A stretch of DNA of 64,000 bases, taken from DSNY01 sp040752195. GTDB taxonomy: Bacteria; Pseudomonadota; Gammaproteobacteria; Burkholderiales; Burkholderiaceae_F. Position numbers and translations under genes: made by a program. Positions 52,512 to 61,842 of this stretch are shown here, one piece after another. A model generated the notes under the pieces. It had not been told where the DNA came from. It searched no databases and was given only the letters and a program-made list of their open reading frames with translations. Position 1 is the first letter of the stretch, and every line of letters begins with the position of its first letter. The DNA lies in assembly GCA_040752195.1 (NCBI GenBank), contig JBFMFC010000004.1, positions 1 to 64,000 of the forward strand, written 5' to 3'.

Positions 52512-53519
52512 ATGCGTGCCGTCGAAATCAGCACTCCCGGCGGGCCCGAGGTCCTGCGGTTGGTCGAGCGGCCTCGGCCGCAACCGCACGCGGGCGAAGC
52601 GCTCGTGCGCGTGCATGCCGCCGGGGTCAACCGCCCCGACGTGCTCCAGCGCAAGGGCGGCTACCCGCCGCCGCCCGGGGCGTCGGATCTTCCCGGGCTC
52701 GAGGTGGCCGGCGTGATCGAGGGCGGCGACCTCGCAGGCAGCGGGTTCGAAGTCGGCGATGCGGTCTGCGGGTTGGTTACCGGCGGCGGCTACGCCGAGT
52801 ACTGCACCGTACCGGTCGGGCAGCTGCTGCCGGTGCCGCGCGGGCTGAGCTTTGCCGAAGCGGCCGGGCTGCCCGAGACATTCTTCACGGTCTGGAGCAA
52901 CGTCTTCGATCGCGCCCAGCTCGCACCGGGTGAGACGCTGCTCGTTCAGGGAGGCACGAGCGGAATCGGTGTGGCCGCCGTCCAGCTTGCCGTCGCGCTC
53001 GGCCACACCGTGTTCGCGACCGCGGGATCGGCGGAGAAGTGCCGCGCGATCGATGCGCTCGGCGCGGCGCGCGCGATCAACTATCGCGACGAGGACTTCG
53101 GCGCGGTCGTCAGGGAGGCCACGGCCGGCCGCGGGGTCGACGTGATCCTCGACATGGTCGGCGGCAGCTACATCGCGCGCGAAATCGCCTGTCTCGCGGA
53201 GGACGGCCGGCTCGCACTGATCGCGCTGCTCGGTGGCGCAAAGGCCGAAGTCGACCTGTCGGTCGTGCTGCGGCGGCGGTTGACGATCACCGGATCGACG
53301 CTGCGCCCGCGTTCGGTCGAGTTCAAGGCGCAGATCGCGCGGCGCCTGCGCGCGGTCGTTTGGCCTCTGATCGAGGCCGGGCGGATCAAGCCGATGCTGT
53401 TCACGACGTTCGACCTTGCAGAGGCCGCCGCCGCGCACGAACTGATGGAATCGGGCCGGCACATCGGCAAGATCGTGCTGGCCGTCACGGCGGACGCGAT
53501 GGCCCGTCCGCGCCTCTGA
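52512..53519 (+). CDS. NAD(P)H-quinone oxidoreductase, zinc-independent MDR (QOR) family
   Basis: A 335-residue medium-chain reductase of the quinone oxidoreductase type. The start VRVHAAGVNRPDVLQRKGGYPPPPG and the cofactor motif GGTSGIGVAAVQLAVALG are diagnostic; the Ala-Gly region prefers NADPH in relatives. The structural and catalytic zinc ligands of alcohol dehydrogenases are absent. It resembles the PIG3-like group (GSTLRPRSVEFKAQI). It reduces quinones or enones in the cytosol. Located between pnp and tpiA, an arrangement seen in other Burkholderiales, but with no known functional reason. Confidence 0.9.
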   Translation: MRAVEISTPGGPEVLRLVERPRPQPHAGEALVRVHAAGVNRPDVLQRKGGYPPPPGASDLPGLEVAGVIEGGDLAGSGFEVGDAVCGLVTGGGYAEYCTVPVGQLLPVPRGLSFAEAAGLPETFFTVWSNVFDRAQLAPGETLLVQGGTSGIGVAAVQLAVALGHTVFATAGSAEKCRAIDALGAARAINYRDEDFGAVVREATAGRGVDVILDMVGGSYIAREIACLAEDGRLALIALLGGAKAEVDLSVVLRRRLTITGSTLRPRSVEFKAQIARRLRAVVWPLIEAGRIKPMLFTTFDLAEAAAAHELMESGRHIGKIVLAVTADAMARPRL

Positions 53520-53567
53520 CGACTTGCGACGCAGTCCGTAGAATCCGCCCCCTTCCGCACCGACGTC

Positions 53568-54335
53568 ATGCCCATGCGCCGCCCACTGGTTGCCGCCAAC
53601 TGGAAGATGAACGGCTCGATCGCCGCCAACGAGCAGTGGCTGGCCGAATTCCGCGCGGCCGCAAGCAGCCTTGCCGCCGATGTCGTCGTTTGTGCCCCGT
53701 ATCCGTATCTGGCACAGGTCTGGGTGGGGCTCAAGGGCATGCAGGCCGAAGTCGGTGCGCAGGATCTCAGTGAGCACCGCGCCGGCGCGTACACCGGTGA
53801 TGTCGCCGGCGAGATGCTGGTCGACGTCGGTTGCCGCTGGGTCATCGTCGGCCACTCGGAGCGGCGCGCGCTGCATGGCGAGTCGAACGAGCGCGTCGCC
53901 GCCAAGGTCTCGCGTGCGCTCGACGCCGGATTGCGACCGATCGTGTGCATCGGCGAAACGCTGGCCGAGCGCGAAGCGGGGCGGACGCACGAGGTCGTGC
54001 GTGCGCAACTCGATGCGGTGCTTGCGGCGGTCGGCGCCACGGCACTCGAGCGCGGCGCGATCGCGTACGAGCCGGTCTGGGCGATCGGCAGCGGGCGGAC
54101 CGCCACGCCGGCGCAGGCGCAGGAAGTGCACGCAGCGATCCGCGCGCAGCTCGCCGCGGTCGACGCGGGCGCGGCACGCGCCGTGCGCGTGCTCTACGGC
54201 GGCAGCGTCAAGCCTGCCAACGCGGCCGAGTTGTTTGCGCAGCCCGACATCGACGGCGGACTGATCGGGGGCGCTTCGCTGGTCGCGCGCGACTTCGTCG
54301 CGATCTGCGCGGCGGTGCCGCGCGCCAAGGGATGA
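53568..54335 (+). CDS. tpiA: Triosephosphate isomerase
   Basis: A 255-residue TIM enzyme interconverting glyceraldehyde-3-phosphate and dihydroxyacetone phosphate. Catalytic residues are all there: Asn and Lys in AANWKMNGS, His in IVGHSERR, Glu in AYEPVWAIG, with the phosphate loop YGGSVKPANAAELF and IDGGLIGGASL. ATG at 53568 or 53574 may be used. A TAGAAT (53539-53544) just upstream is a possible -10 element. secG follows 19 bp later; tpiA-secG is a common pair. Confidence 0.96.
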   Translation: MPMRRPLVAANWKMNGSIAANEQWLAEFRAAASSLAADVVVCAPYPYLAQVWVGLKGMQAEVGAQDLSEHRAGAYTGDVAGEMLVDVGCRWVIVGHSERRALHGESNERVAAKVSRALDAGLRPIVCIGETLAEREAGRTHEVVRAQLDAVLAAVGATALERGAIAYEPVWAIGSGRTATPAQAQEVHAAIRAQLAAVDAGAARAVRVLYGGSVKPANAAELFAQPDIDGGLIGGASLVARDFVAICAAVPRAKG

Positions 54336-54354
54336 CATTCAGAAGGGAATCGAT

Positions 54355-54726
54355 ATGGGCTGGTTGACCACGCTGCTGATCGTGATCCAGGTGCTGTGCG
54401 CGATCGCGATCATCATCCTCGTGCTGCTTCAGCACGGCAAAGGCGCCGACATGGGCGCCGCGTTCGGCAGCGGCGCCTCCGGCAGCCTGTTCGGCGCGAC
54501 GGGCTCGGCGAACTTCCTTTCGCGCAGCACGGGCATTTTGGCGGCGGTGTTTTTCGTCGCCACGCTGGGGCTCGCCTACTCGGCGACGGCGGTGCGCACG
54601 CCGAAGTCCGAGGGCGGCGTGATGGGTACGATGCAGCAGATCGACGCCGGCAAGGATGCCGCCAAAGACGGTGCCGCCGCCGCGACCAAGGGCGACGGCG
54701 GCAAAGCCGCAGACATCCCGCGTTGA
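54355..54726 (+). CDS. secG: Preprotein translocase subunit SecG
   Basis: A 123-residue SecG with two membrane segments (residues 4-24 and about 53-74) joined by the conserved LLQHGKGADMGAAFGSGASGSLFG loop, given here only as HGKGADMGAAFG and GSLFGATGSANFL. SecG assists SecYE in protein export by stimulating SecA cycling. The C-terminal 45 residues are Ala/Gly/Lys-rich and probably loose. AGAAGGGAATCG provides the ribosome site. The tRNA-Leu gene follows 51 bp after the stop. Confidence 0.94.
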   Translation: MGWLTTLLIVIQVLCAIAIIILVLLQHGKGADMGAAFGSGASGSLFGATGSANFLSRSTGILAAVFFVATLGLAYSATAVRTPKSEGGVMGTMQQIDAGKDAAKDGAAAATKGDGGKAADIPR

Positions 54727-54777
54727 ACGCGGCGCGCGTGTCGGTTCGAGTAGAATCCGCGCGATTTGCCGACGTGG

Positions 54778-54852
54778 TGGAATTGGTAGACACACCATCT
54801 TGAGGGGGTGGCGGCGCAAGCCGTGTGAGTTCGAGTCTCACCGTCGGCACCA
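54778..54852 (+). tRNA. tRNA-Leu (anticodon GAG)
   Basis: The acceptor stem GCCGACG (54778-54784) pairs with CGTCGGC (54842-54848), followed by A and an encoded CCA. The D arm has TGGTGGAATTGGTAGACAC; the anticodon loop is TTGAGGG (anticodon GAG, reading CUC/CUU) on a stem CCATC/GGTGG with one wobble pair; a variable arm GGCGGCGCAAGCCGT marks it as a class II tRNA; the T loop is GTTCGAGTC. TAGAAT at 54751-54756 may be its -10. Short for a Leu tRNA but complete. Confidence 0.93.
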
Positions 54853-54978
54853 AATCCGCGCAGATCCCGCACCGTCGCGGGACGCGCTCAGGTCGGTCGG
54901 CGGCGCGCGCAAACCGCGACGCCGCCGCACCCGTGAACCCGCCAGACAGCGACTGCACCAGGAAGCGGAACGGACAGC

Positions 54979-55344
54979 ATGGATCTCGAGTCTTACGTAC
55001 CGGTTCTGCTGTTCATCCTGGTCGGCATCGCGGTGGGCGTCGGCCCGCTCATCGTCGGCGCGCTGCTCGGGCCGCGCAATCCGGATCCCGAGAAACTCTC
55101 GCCGTACGAATGCGGGTTCGAGGCCTTCGAGGACGCGCGCATGAAGTTCGACGTGCGCTACTACCTGGTCGCGATCCTGTTCATCCTGTTCGACCTCGAG
55201 ATCGCGTTCCTCTTTCCGTGGGCAGCCGTGCTCGGCGATCTGGAGGCCTGGGGTCCGGCTTTCTGGTCGATGATGGTTTTCCTGGCCATCCTGACCGTCG
55301 GCTTCCTCTACGAATGGAAGAAGGGCGCGCTGGACTGGGAATAG
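54979..55344 (+). CDS. nuoA: NADH-quinone oxidoreductase subunit A
   Basis: A 121-residue membrane subunit of respiratory complex I with three hydrophobic segments. The conserved loop PYECGFEAFEDARMKFDVRYY contains the Cys that in homologues lies near the quinone site, and LFDLEIAFLFPWA is the standard second-helix signature. First gene of the nuoA-N operon, whose order here is ABCDEFGHIJ. It lies 126 bp beyond the tRNA-Leu gene; no clear separate promoter was found in that gap. Confidence 0.96.
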   Translation: MDLESYVPVLLFILVGIAVGVGPLIVGALLGPRNPDPEKLSPYECGFEAFEDARMKFDVRYYLVAILFILFDLEIAFLFPWAAVLGDLEAWGPAFWSMMVFLAILTVGFLYEWKKGALDWE

Positions 55345-55361
55345 TCCCGCAAGGAGCGGTC

Positions 55362-55838
55362 ATGGGCATCGAAGGCGTGCTGAGCGAAGGCGTCGTCACC
55401 ACCAGCGTCGACAAGCTCGTCAACTGGAGCAAGACCGGCTCGATGTGGCCGATGACCTTCGGCCTGGCGTGCTGCGCGGTCGAGATGATGCATGCGGGCG
55501 CAGCGCGCTACGACCTCGATCGCTTCGGCGTGATGTTCCGGCCGAGCCCGCGCCAGTCGGACGTGATGATCGTCGCCGGCACCCTGTGCAACAAGATGGC
55601 GCCGGCGCTGCGCAAGGTCTATGACCAGATGGCCGAACCGCGCTGGGTCATCAGCATGGGGTCGTGCGCCAACGGCGGCGGCTACTACCACTACAGCTAC
55701 TCGGTGGTGCGCGGCTGCGACCGCATCGTCCCGGTCGACATCTACGTGCCGGGCTGCCCGCCGACCGCCGAAGCGCTGATCTACGGGATCATCCAGCTTC
55801 AGAGCAAGATCCGCCGCACGAACACGATTGCCCGCTGA
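55362..55838 (+). CDS. nuoB: NADH-quinone oxidoreductase subunit B
   Basis: A 158-residue peripheral subunit carrying the terminal [4Fe-4S] cluster N2, which passes electrons to quinone. Its four ligands are visible: Cys37 and Cys38 in GLACCAVEM, Cys102 in MGSCANGGG and Cys132 in VPGCPP. AAGGAGC upstream gives a good ribosome site. Seventeen bp after nuoA. Confidence 0.97.
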   Translation: MGIEGVLSEGVVTTSVDKLVNWSKTGSMWPMTFGLACCAVEMMHAGAARYDLDRFGVMFRPSPRQSDVMIVAGTLCNKMAPALRKVYDQMAEPRWVISMGSCANGGGYYHYSYSVVRGCDRIVPVDIYVPGCPPTAEALIYGIIQLQSKIRRTNTIAR

Positions 55839-55852
55839 CGTCCGCGCACGCG

Positions 55853-56446
55853 ATGACCCGGCTCGATACCCTCGCTTCGAACCTGAAGGCCGCACTCGGC
55901 GAGCGCATCGTCGACACGAAGATCGCGCTCGGCGAGATCACGATCGTCGTCCGCGCGGCGGATCATCTGGCGGTCGCACGCACGCTGCGCGACGACGAGC
56001 GCCTGAAGTTCGAGCAATGCATCGATCTGGCCGGCGTCGATTACCTGCACTACGGCGACGGCGCGTGGAACGGGCCGCGTTTCGCGGTCGTGCTGCACCT
56101 GCTGTCGGTCACGCACAACTGGCGCGTTCGCGTGCGCACGTTCTGCGCGGACGACGAGCTGCCGCTGATCGACTCGGTCACGGACGTGTGGCCCTCGGCC
56201 GGGTGGTTCGAGCGCGAGGCCTTCGATCTGTACGGCATCGTGTTCGAGGGCCACGCGGATCTGCGGCGGATCCTGACCGACTACGGCTTCGTCGGTCACC
56301 CGTTCCGCAAGGACTTCCCGATCACGGGTTACGTCGAGATGCGGTACGACCCCGAGCAGCGCCGCGTGATCTACCAGCCGGTGACGATCGAGCCGCGCGA
56401 AGTGACGCCGCGCGTGATCCGTGAAGAGAACTACGGCCGTGGCTGA
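55853..56446 (+). CDS. nuoC: NADH-quinone oxidoreductase subunit C
   Basis: A 197-residue 30-kDa-type peripheral subunit, separate from NuoD as usual in betaproteobacteria. Typical parts are VDYLHYGDGAW, the WPSAGWFEREAFDLYGIVFEGH region (key: W-ERE-DLYGI) and RRILTDYGFVGHPFRKDFP. It helps bind NuoD and NuoB in the connecting arm. The nuoD start overlaps its 3' end by 8 bp. Confidence 0.96.
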   Translation: MTRLDTLASNLKAALGERIVDTKIALGEITIVVRAADHLAVARTLRDDERLKFEQCIDLAGVDYLHYGDGAWNGPRFAVVLHLLSVTHNWRVRVRTFCADDELPLIDSVTDVWPSAGWFEREAFDLYGIVFEGHADLRRILTDYGFVGHPFRKDFPITGYVEMRYDPEQRRVIYQPVTIEPREVTPRVIREENYGRG

Positions 56447-57692
56447 GATCAAGAACTACACGCTCAATTTTGGCCCGCAGCATCCGGCGGCGCACGGCGT
56501 ATTGCGCCTGGTGCTCGAGCTGGACGGCGAGGTGATCCAGCGCGCCGACCCGCACATCGGGCTGCTGCACCGGGCGACCGAAAAGCTCGCCGAGACGCGC
56601 ACGTACATCCAGTCGGTGCCGTACATGGACCGCCTCGACTACGTGTCGATGATGGCGAACGAGCACGCGTACGTGATGGCGATCGAGAAGCTGCTCGGCA
56701 TCGAGGTGCCGCTGCGCGCGCAGTACATCCGCGTGATGTTCGACGAGATCACGCGGCTGCTGAACCATCTGCTATGGATCGGCGCGCACGGACTCGACGT
56801 CGGCGCGATGGCGGTGTTCCTGTACGCGTTCCGCGAGCGCGAGGATCTGATGGACATGTACGAGGCGGTGTCGGGCGCGCGCATGCACGCCGCGTACTAC
56901 CGTCCCGGTGGCGTGTACCGCGATCTGCCCGACCGCATGCCGCAGTACCAGCCGTCGAAGTATCGCAGCGCGAAGGAGACGGCGCGGCTGAACGAGAACC
57001 GCCAGGGTTCGCTGCTCGATTTCATCGACGACTTCACGCGCCGCTTTCCGCAGTACGTCGACGAGTACGAGACGCTGCTCACGGACAACCGAATCTGGAA
57101 GCAGCGGCTGGTGGGCATCGGCGTCGTCTCGCCCGAGCGCGCGCTCGCGCTGGGTTTCACCGGACCGATGCTGCGCGGATCGGGCGTCGAATGGGATCTG
57201 CGCAAGAAGCAGCCGTACGAGGTGTACGACCTGCTGCAGTTCGACGTCCCGGTCGGCAGGAACGGCGACTGCTACGACCGCTACCTGGTGCGTATGGAAG
57301 AGATGCGGCAGAGCAATCGCATCATCAAGCAGTGCGTCGAGTGGCTGCGCAACAACCCGGGCCCGGTGATGATCGACAACCACAAGGTGGCGCCGCCGTC
57401 GCGCGTCGAAATGAAGTCGAACATGGAAGAGCTGATCCATCACTTCAAGCTCTTCACCGAGGGGTTCCACGTGCCCGAGGGCGAGGCGTACGCCGCGGTC
57501 GAGCATCCGAAGGGCGAGTTCGGCATCTACCTGATCTCGGACGGAGCGAACAAGCCGTACCGGATGAAGATCCGCGCGCCGGGGTTCGCGCACCTGCAGG
57601 CGCTCGACGAGATGTCGCGCGGCCACATGATCGCCGACGCGGTCGCGATCATCGGCACGCAGGACATCGTTTTCGGGGAGATCGATCGATGA
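56439..57692 (+). CDS. nuoD: NADH-quinone oxidoreductase subunit D
   Basis: A 417-residue 49-kDa subunit that forms, with NuoB, the quinone-binding site; related to hydrogenase large subunits but without the metal-binding Cys. Conserved N terminus NFGPQHPAAHGVLRLVLELDG with the quinone-site His, then HRATEKLAETRTY and MDRLDYVSMM, and C-terminal PYRMKIRAPGFAHL and IIGTQDIVFGEIDR. I choose GTG 56439, giving the standard AEIKNYTLNFGPQHP opening; a start 18 bp further up is possible. Overlaps both neighbours. Confidence 0.95.
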   Translation: MAEIKNYTLNFGPQHPAAHGVLRLVLELDGEVIQRADPHIGLLHRATEKLAETRTYIQSVPYMDRLDYVSMMANEHAYVMAIEKLLGIEVPLRAQYIRVMFDEITRLLNHLLWIGAHGLDVGAMAVFLYAFREREDLMDMYEAVSGARMHAAYYRPGGVYRDLPDRMPQYQPSKYRSAKETARLNENRQGSLLDFIDDFTRRFPQYVDEYETLLTDNRIWKQRLVGIGVVSPERALALGFTGPMLRGSGVEWDLRKKQPYEVYDLLQFDVPVGRNGDCYDRYLVRMEEMRQSNRIIKQCVEWLRNNPGPVMIDNHKVAPPSRVEMKSNMEELIHHFKLFTEGFHVPEGEAYAAVEHPKGEFGIYLISDGANKPYRMKIRAPGFAHLQALDEMSRGHMIADAVAIIGTQDIVFGEIDR

Positions 57693-58204
57693 GCGCCGTG
57701 CCGCAGGACAAACGCCTGCTGTCGGCGCAGGCGCGCGCGAAGATCGACCGCGAGACCGCCAAGTACCCGAGCGAGCACCGGCAATCGGCCGTGATCGCCG
57801 CGCTGGCGATCGCGCAGGACGAGCACGGGTGGTTGTCGAAGGAACTGATGGAGGAGGTCGCCGACTATCTCGGCATACCCCCGATCGCGGTCTACGAGGT
57901 CGCCAGCTTCTACGCGATGTACAACCTCGAGCCGATCGGTCGCTACAAGATCACGGTCTGCACCAACTTGCCGTGCGCGCTGTCCGGCGGAAAGCGCGCG
58001 GCGGAGTACCTGAAGAACAAGCTCGGCATCGACTTCAACGAGACCACGGCCGACGGCTGTTTCACGCTGAAGGAAGGCGAATGCATGGGCGCGTGCGGCG
58101 ACGCGCCGGTGCTGCTCGTGAACAACAAGCGGATGGAGAGCTTCATGACCGACGAGAAGCTCGACGCGCTGATCGCCGCGCTCAGGAGCGAGGCCAAGCG
58201 ATGA
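57689..58204 (+). CDS. nuoE: NADH-quinone oxidoreductase subunit E
   Basis: A 171-residue 24-kDa subunit with the [2Fe-2S] cluster N1a. Ligands follow the C-x4-C ... C-x3-C pattern: CTNLPC and, about 40 residues later, CMGAC. A helical N-terminal domain (HRQSAVIAALAIAQDEHGWL) precedes the thioredoxin-like fold. Works in the NADH-dehydrogenase module with NuoF and NuoG. ATGA overlap with nuoD and with nuoF. Confidence 0.96.
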   Translation: MSAVPQDKRLLSAQARAKIDRETAKYPSEHRQSAVIAALAIAQDEHGWLSKELMEEVADYLGIPPIAVYEVASFYAMYNLEPIGRYKITVCTNLPCALSGGKRAAEYLKNKLGIDFNETTADGCFTLKEGECMGACGDAPVLLVNNKRMESFMTDEKLDALIAALRSEAKR

Positions 58205-59505
58205 GCGGGCAGACCTGCTTCCACGGCCGGCACATCGATCCGATCATCCTCGCGGGACTGGACGGGACGAACTGGCGGCTCGCCGACTACGAGAAGCGCG
58301 GCGGCTATTCGGCCCTGCGCAAGGTGCTGTCGGAGAAAATCGGGCCCGACATCGTGATCGCCGAGGTCAAGAAGTCCGCGCTGCGCGGCCGCGGCGGCGC
58401 CGGTTTCCCCACCGGGCTGAAGTGGAGCTTCATGCCGCGGCAGTTTCCCGGGCAGAAGTATCTCGTCTGCAACTCGGACGAAGGCGAGCCCGGCACGTTC
58501 AAGGACCGCGACATCCTGCGCTACAACCCGCATGCCGTGATCGAGGGCATGGCGATCGCCGCCTACGCGATGGGGGCCTCGGCCGGCTACAACTACATTC
58601 ACGGCGAGATCTGGGCCGAGTACGAACGCTTCCAGCAGGCGCTCGACGAAGCCTACGCAGCGGGTTTGCTCGGCAAGAACATCCTCGGCTCGGACTTCTC
58701 GTTCGACCTGTACGCCGCGCACGGCTACGGTGCGTACATCTGCGGAGAAGAAACCGCGCTGCTCGAATCGCTCGAGGGCAAGAAGGGGCAGCCGCGCTTC
58801 AAGCCGCCTTTTCCGGCGAGCTACGGCCTGTACGGCCGGCCGACGACGATCAACAACACGGAGACCTTCGCCGCAGTGCCCTGGATCATCCGGCACGGCG
58901 GCGATGCCTTCCTCGCGCTCGGCCGTCCGAACAACGGCGGCACGAAGATCTTCTCGGTGTCGGGCGACGTCACGCACCCCGGCAACTACGAAGTGCCACT
59001 GGGCACGCCGTTCGCGAAGCTGCTCGAGCTGGCCGGCGGCATGCGCGCCGGCAGGAAGATCAAGGCCGTGATTCCCGGCGGCTCGTCGATGCCGGTGCTG
59101 CCCGGCCACGTGATGATGGCCACCGACATGGACTACGACTCGATCGCCAAGGCCGGGTCGATGCTTGGCTCCGGCGCGGTGATCGTGATGGACGAGACGC
59201 GCTGCATGGTCAAGTGCCTCGAGCGCCTGTCGTACTTCTACTTCGAGGAGAGCTGCGGCCAGTGCACGCCGTGCCGCGAAGGGACCGGCTGGCTGTATCG
59301 CGTCGTGCACCGGATCGAGACCGGCAAGGGCCGGCCCGAGGACCTCGACCTGCTGAACTCGGTCGCCGACAACATCCAGGGACGCACGATCTGCGCGCTC
59401 GGCGACGCCGCCGCGATGCCGGTGCGCGCGTTCATCAAGCACTTCCGCGCCGAGTTCGAGCACCACATCGAGCACAAGCGCTGTGTCGTGCCCGAGTACG
59501 TGTGA
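58201..59505 (+). CDS. nuoF: NADH-quinone oxidoreductase subunit F
   Basis: A 434-residue 51-kDa subunit, site of NADH oxidation, with FMN and cluster N3. The FMN/NADH Gly-rich segments are GRGGAGFPTGLKWS and GAYICGEETALLESLEG; the [4Fe-4S] ligands are SCGQCTPCREG plus the later Cys in GRTICALGDAAA. Length is typical. Starts inside the nuoE stop and ends 6 bp before nuoG. Confidence 0.97.
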   Translation: MSGQTCFHGRHIDPIILAGLDGTNWRLADYEKRGGYSALRKVLSEKIGPDIVIAEVKKSALRGRGGAGFPTGLKWSFMPRQFPGQKYLVCNSDEGEPGTFKDRDILRYNPHAVIEGMAIAAYAMGASAGYNYIHGEIWAEYERFQQALDEAYAAGLLGKNILGSDFSFDLYAAHGYGAYICGEETALLESLEGKKGQPRFKPPFPASYGLYGRPTTINNTETFAAVPWIIRHGGDAFLALGRPNNGGTKIFSVSGDVTHPGNYEVPLGTPFAKLLELAGGMRAGRKIKAVIPGGSSMPVLPGHVMMATDMDYDSIAKAGSMLGSGAVIVMDETRCMVKCLERLSYFYFEESCGQCTPCREGTGWLYRVVHRIETGKGRPEDLDLLNSVADNIQGRTICALGDAAAMPVRAFIKHFRAEFEHHIEHKRCVVPEYV

Positions 59506-59511
59506 AGAAAA

Positions 59512-61842
59512 ATGGTTGAACTAGAGATCGACGGCCGCAAGGTGCAGGTGCCCGCCGGCAGCATGCTGATGGATGCCGCGAACAAGCTCGGCATCTACAT
59601 TCCGCACTTCTGCTACCACAAGAAGCTGTCGATCGCGGCCAACTGCCGCATGTGCCTGGTCGACGTCGAAAAGGCGCCGAAGCCGCTGCCTGCGTGCGCC
59701 ACGCCGGTCGTGCAGGGCATGGTCGTGCGTACCGCCAGCGCCACGGCGAAACAGGCGCAAAAGGGCGTGATGGAGTTCCTCCTGATTAACCATCCGCTCG
59801 ACTGCCCGATCTGCGACCAGGGCGGCGAATGCCTGCTCCAGGATCTGGCGGTCGGCTACGGCCCGTCGTCGTCGCGCTACACCGAGCCCAAGCGCGTCGT
59901 GCTCAGCAAGTATCTCGGCCCGCTGGTCGCGGCCGAGGAAATGACCCGCTGCATCCACTGCACGCGCTGCGTCCGATTCGGGCAGGAGATCGCGGGCGTC
60001 ATGGAACTCGGCATGGCCGGCCGCGGCGAGCACTCCGAGATCCTCGCCTTCGTCGATCGCACGGTCGACTCGGAGCTCTCGGGCAACATGATCGACCTGT
60101 GCCCGGTCGGCGCGCTGACCAGCAGGCCGTTCCGCTACGCCGCTCGCACGTGGGAGCTGGCGCGCCGCAAGAGCGTCAGCCCGCACGATTCGCTCGGCTC
60201 CAACCTGATCGTGCAGGTCAAGAACCAGCGCGTGCTGCGCGTCGTTCCGTACGAGAACGAAGACGTCAACGAGTGCTGGCTGTCGGACCGCGACCGCTTC
60301 TCGTACGAGGGGCTGTACGCGGCCGACCGCCTGACGCGGCCGATGCTCAAGCGCGGCGGGCGATGGCGCGAAGTCGACTGGCCCGAGGCGCTCGACTTCG
60401 TCGCCGGCGCGCTGAACCACGTCAAAGCCGAGCATGGCCCGGCGCAGATCGGTGCGCTCGGCGCGGCCAACAGCACGCTCGAGGAGTTGTTTTTGCTCGG
60501 CAAGCTGATGCGCGCGCTCGGCAGCGACAACGTCGACTTCCGGTTGCGGCAAAGCGACTTCTCGGATGACGCCCAACGCGCCGGCGTGCCCTGGCTGGGC
60601 ATGAAGGTCGCCGAGATCAACGCGCTCGATCGACTGCTGCTGGTCGGTTCGTTCCTGCGCAAGGACCATCCGCTCGTCGCCGCGCGCGTTCGTTACGCGG
60701 TCAGGCACGGTGCGCAGGCCAGCGTGGTGCACGCCGTCGACGACGACCTGCTGATGCCGCTCGCGGGCAAGGCGATCGTCGCGCCCGACGCGTGGGTGCA
60801 GACACTCGCTGAAATCGCCGCCGCGGTGGCGCAGATCAAGGGGGTGGCCGCGCCGGTCGGCGGCGTCGTCCCCGGCGAGGCAGCCAGGACGATCGCGACG
60901 TCGCTCGCTTCCGGCAGCAACGCGGCGATCCTGCTCGGCAACGCCGCCGCGCAGCACCCGCACGCGGCGCAGCTTCACGCCTGGGCGCAGTGGCTCGCGC
61001 AGGCACTCGGCTGCAGGTTCGGCTTCCTGGGGGAGGCGGCCAACAGCGTCGGCGGCTACCTCGCCGGCGCGGTGCCGAACGACGGTGGCATGAACGCGGC
61101 GCGGATGATCGCCGAGCCGCGCCGCGCCTACCTGCTGTGGAACTTCGAACCCGAGTTCGATACGGCCAATCCCGCGGCGACGATGAGGGCGCTCGGCGGT
61201 GCCGATCTCGTGGTCGCGTTCTCGCCTTACCGCAACGGCGCGCTCGAGTACGCGCACGCGATTCTGCCGATCGCGCCGTTCACCGAGACCTCGGGCACCT
61301 TCGTCAACGCGGAAGGGCGCGTGCAAAGCTTCAACGGCACGGTGCATCCGCTCGGCGATGCGCGCCCTGGCTGGAAAGTGCTGCGCGTGCTCGGCAACGC
61401 GCTGGACCTGCCCGGGTTCGACTACGACACGCCCGAAGCGGTGCGCGCCGAGGCGATTCCGGCCGACACCGCCGAGCGGCTTTCCAACGCCACCAAGGTC
61501 GAGCCGGCGCTGGTTCGGCCGACGGGCGAAACGCAGCGTATCGCCGACGTGCCGATCTACTTCGTCGACGCGATCGTCCGGCGCGCCGAGTCGCTGCAGA
61601 AGACGCGCGATGCGCAGCCGCCGAAGGCGAGCGCCAATGCGGCAACGCTCGCGAAGTTCGGGCTCGCGCCCGGCGCCAAGGCGCGCGTCGTACAGTCGAC
61701 CGCGCAGGGCCAAGTCGCCGCGCTGCTCGAGTGCGCGCTCGACGAGCGGCTCCCCGACGGGGTCGTTCGCGTTCCGGCCGCGCACGCCTCGACCGCTACG
61801 CTGGGCGCGCTGTTCGGCCCGATCGCGCTGGAGCGCGCGTGA
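59512..61842 (+). CDS. nuoG: NADH-quinone oxidoreductase subunit G
   Basis: A 776-residue 75-kDa subunit. N-terminal [2Fe-2S] ligands in PHFCYH, ANCRMCLVD and ACATPV; the His/Cys cluster N5 in HPLDCPICDQGGECLLQD; and cluster N4 in CIHCTRCVRFG plus DLCPVGALT. After that, where enteric NuoG has extra cysteines for cluster N7, this protein has RKSVSPHDSLGSNL with none, so N7 is absent. The rest (240-690) is the degenerate molybdopterin-oxidoreductase fold. No molybdenum binding expected. Confidence 0.96.
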   Translation: MVELEIDGRKVQVPAGSMLMDAANKLGIYIPHFCYHKKLSIAANCRMCLVDVEKAPKPLPACATPVVQGMVVRTASATAKQAQKGVMEFLLINHPLDCPICDQGGECLLQDLAVGYGPSSSRYTEPKRVVLSKYLGPLVAAEEMTRCIHCTRCVRFGQEIAGVMELGMAGRGEHSEILAFVDRTVDSELSGNMIDLCPVGALTSRPFRYAARTWELARRKSVSPHDSLGSNLIVQVKNQRVLRVVPYENEDVNECWLSDRDRFSYEGLYAADRLTRPMLKRGGRWREVDWPEALDFVAGALNHVKAEHGPAQIGALGAANSTLEELFLLGKLMRALGSDNVDFRLRQSDFSDDAQRAGVPWLGMKVAEINALDRLLLVGSFLRKDHPLVAARVRYAVRHGAQASVVHAVDDDLLMPLAGKAIVAPDAWVQTLAEIAAAVAQIKGVAAPVGGVVPGEAARTIATSLASGSNAAILLGNAAAQHPHAAQLHAWAQWLAQALGCRFGFLGEAANSVGGYLAGAVPNDGGMNAARMIAEPRRAYLLWNFEPEFDTANPAATMRALGGADLVVAFSPYRNGALEYAHAILPIAPFTETSGTFVNAEGRVQSFNGTVHPLGDARPGWKVLRVLGNALDLPGFDYDTPEAVRAEAIPADTAERLSNATKVEPALVRPTGETQRIADVPIYFVDAIVRRAESLQKTRDAQPPKASANAATLAKFGLAPGAKARVVQSTAQGQVAALLECALDERLPDGVVRVPAAHASTATLGALFGPIALERA

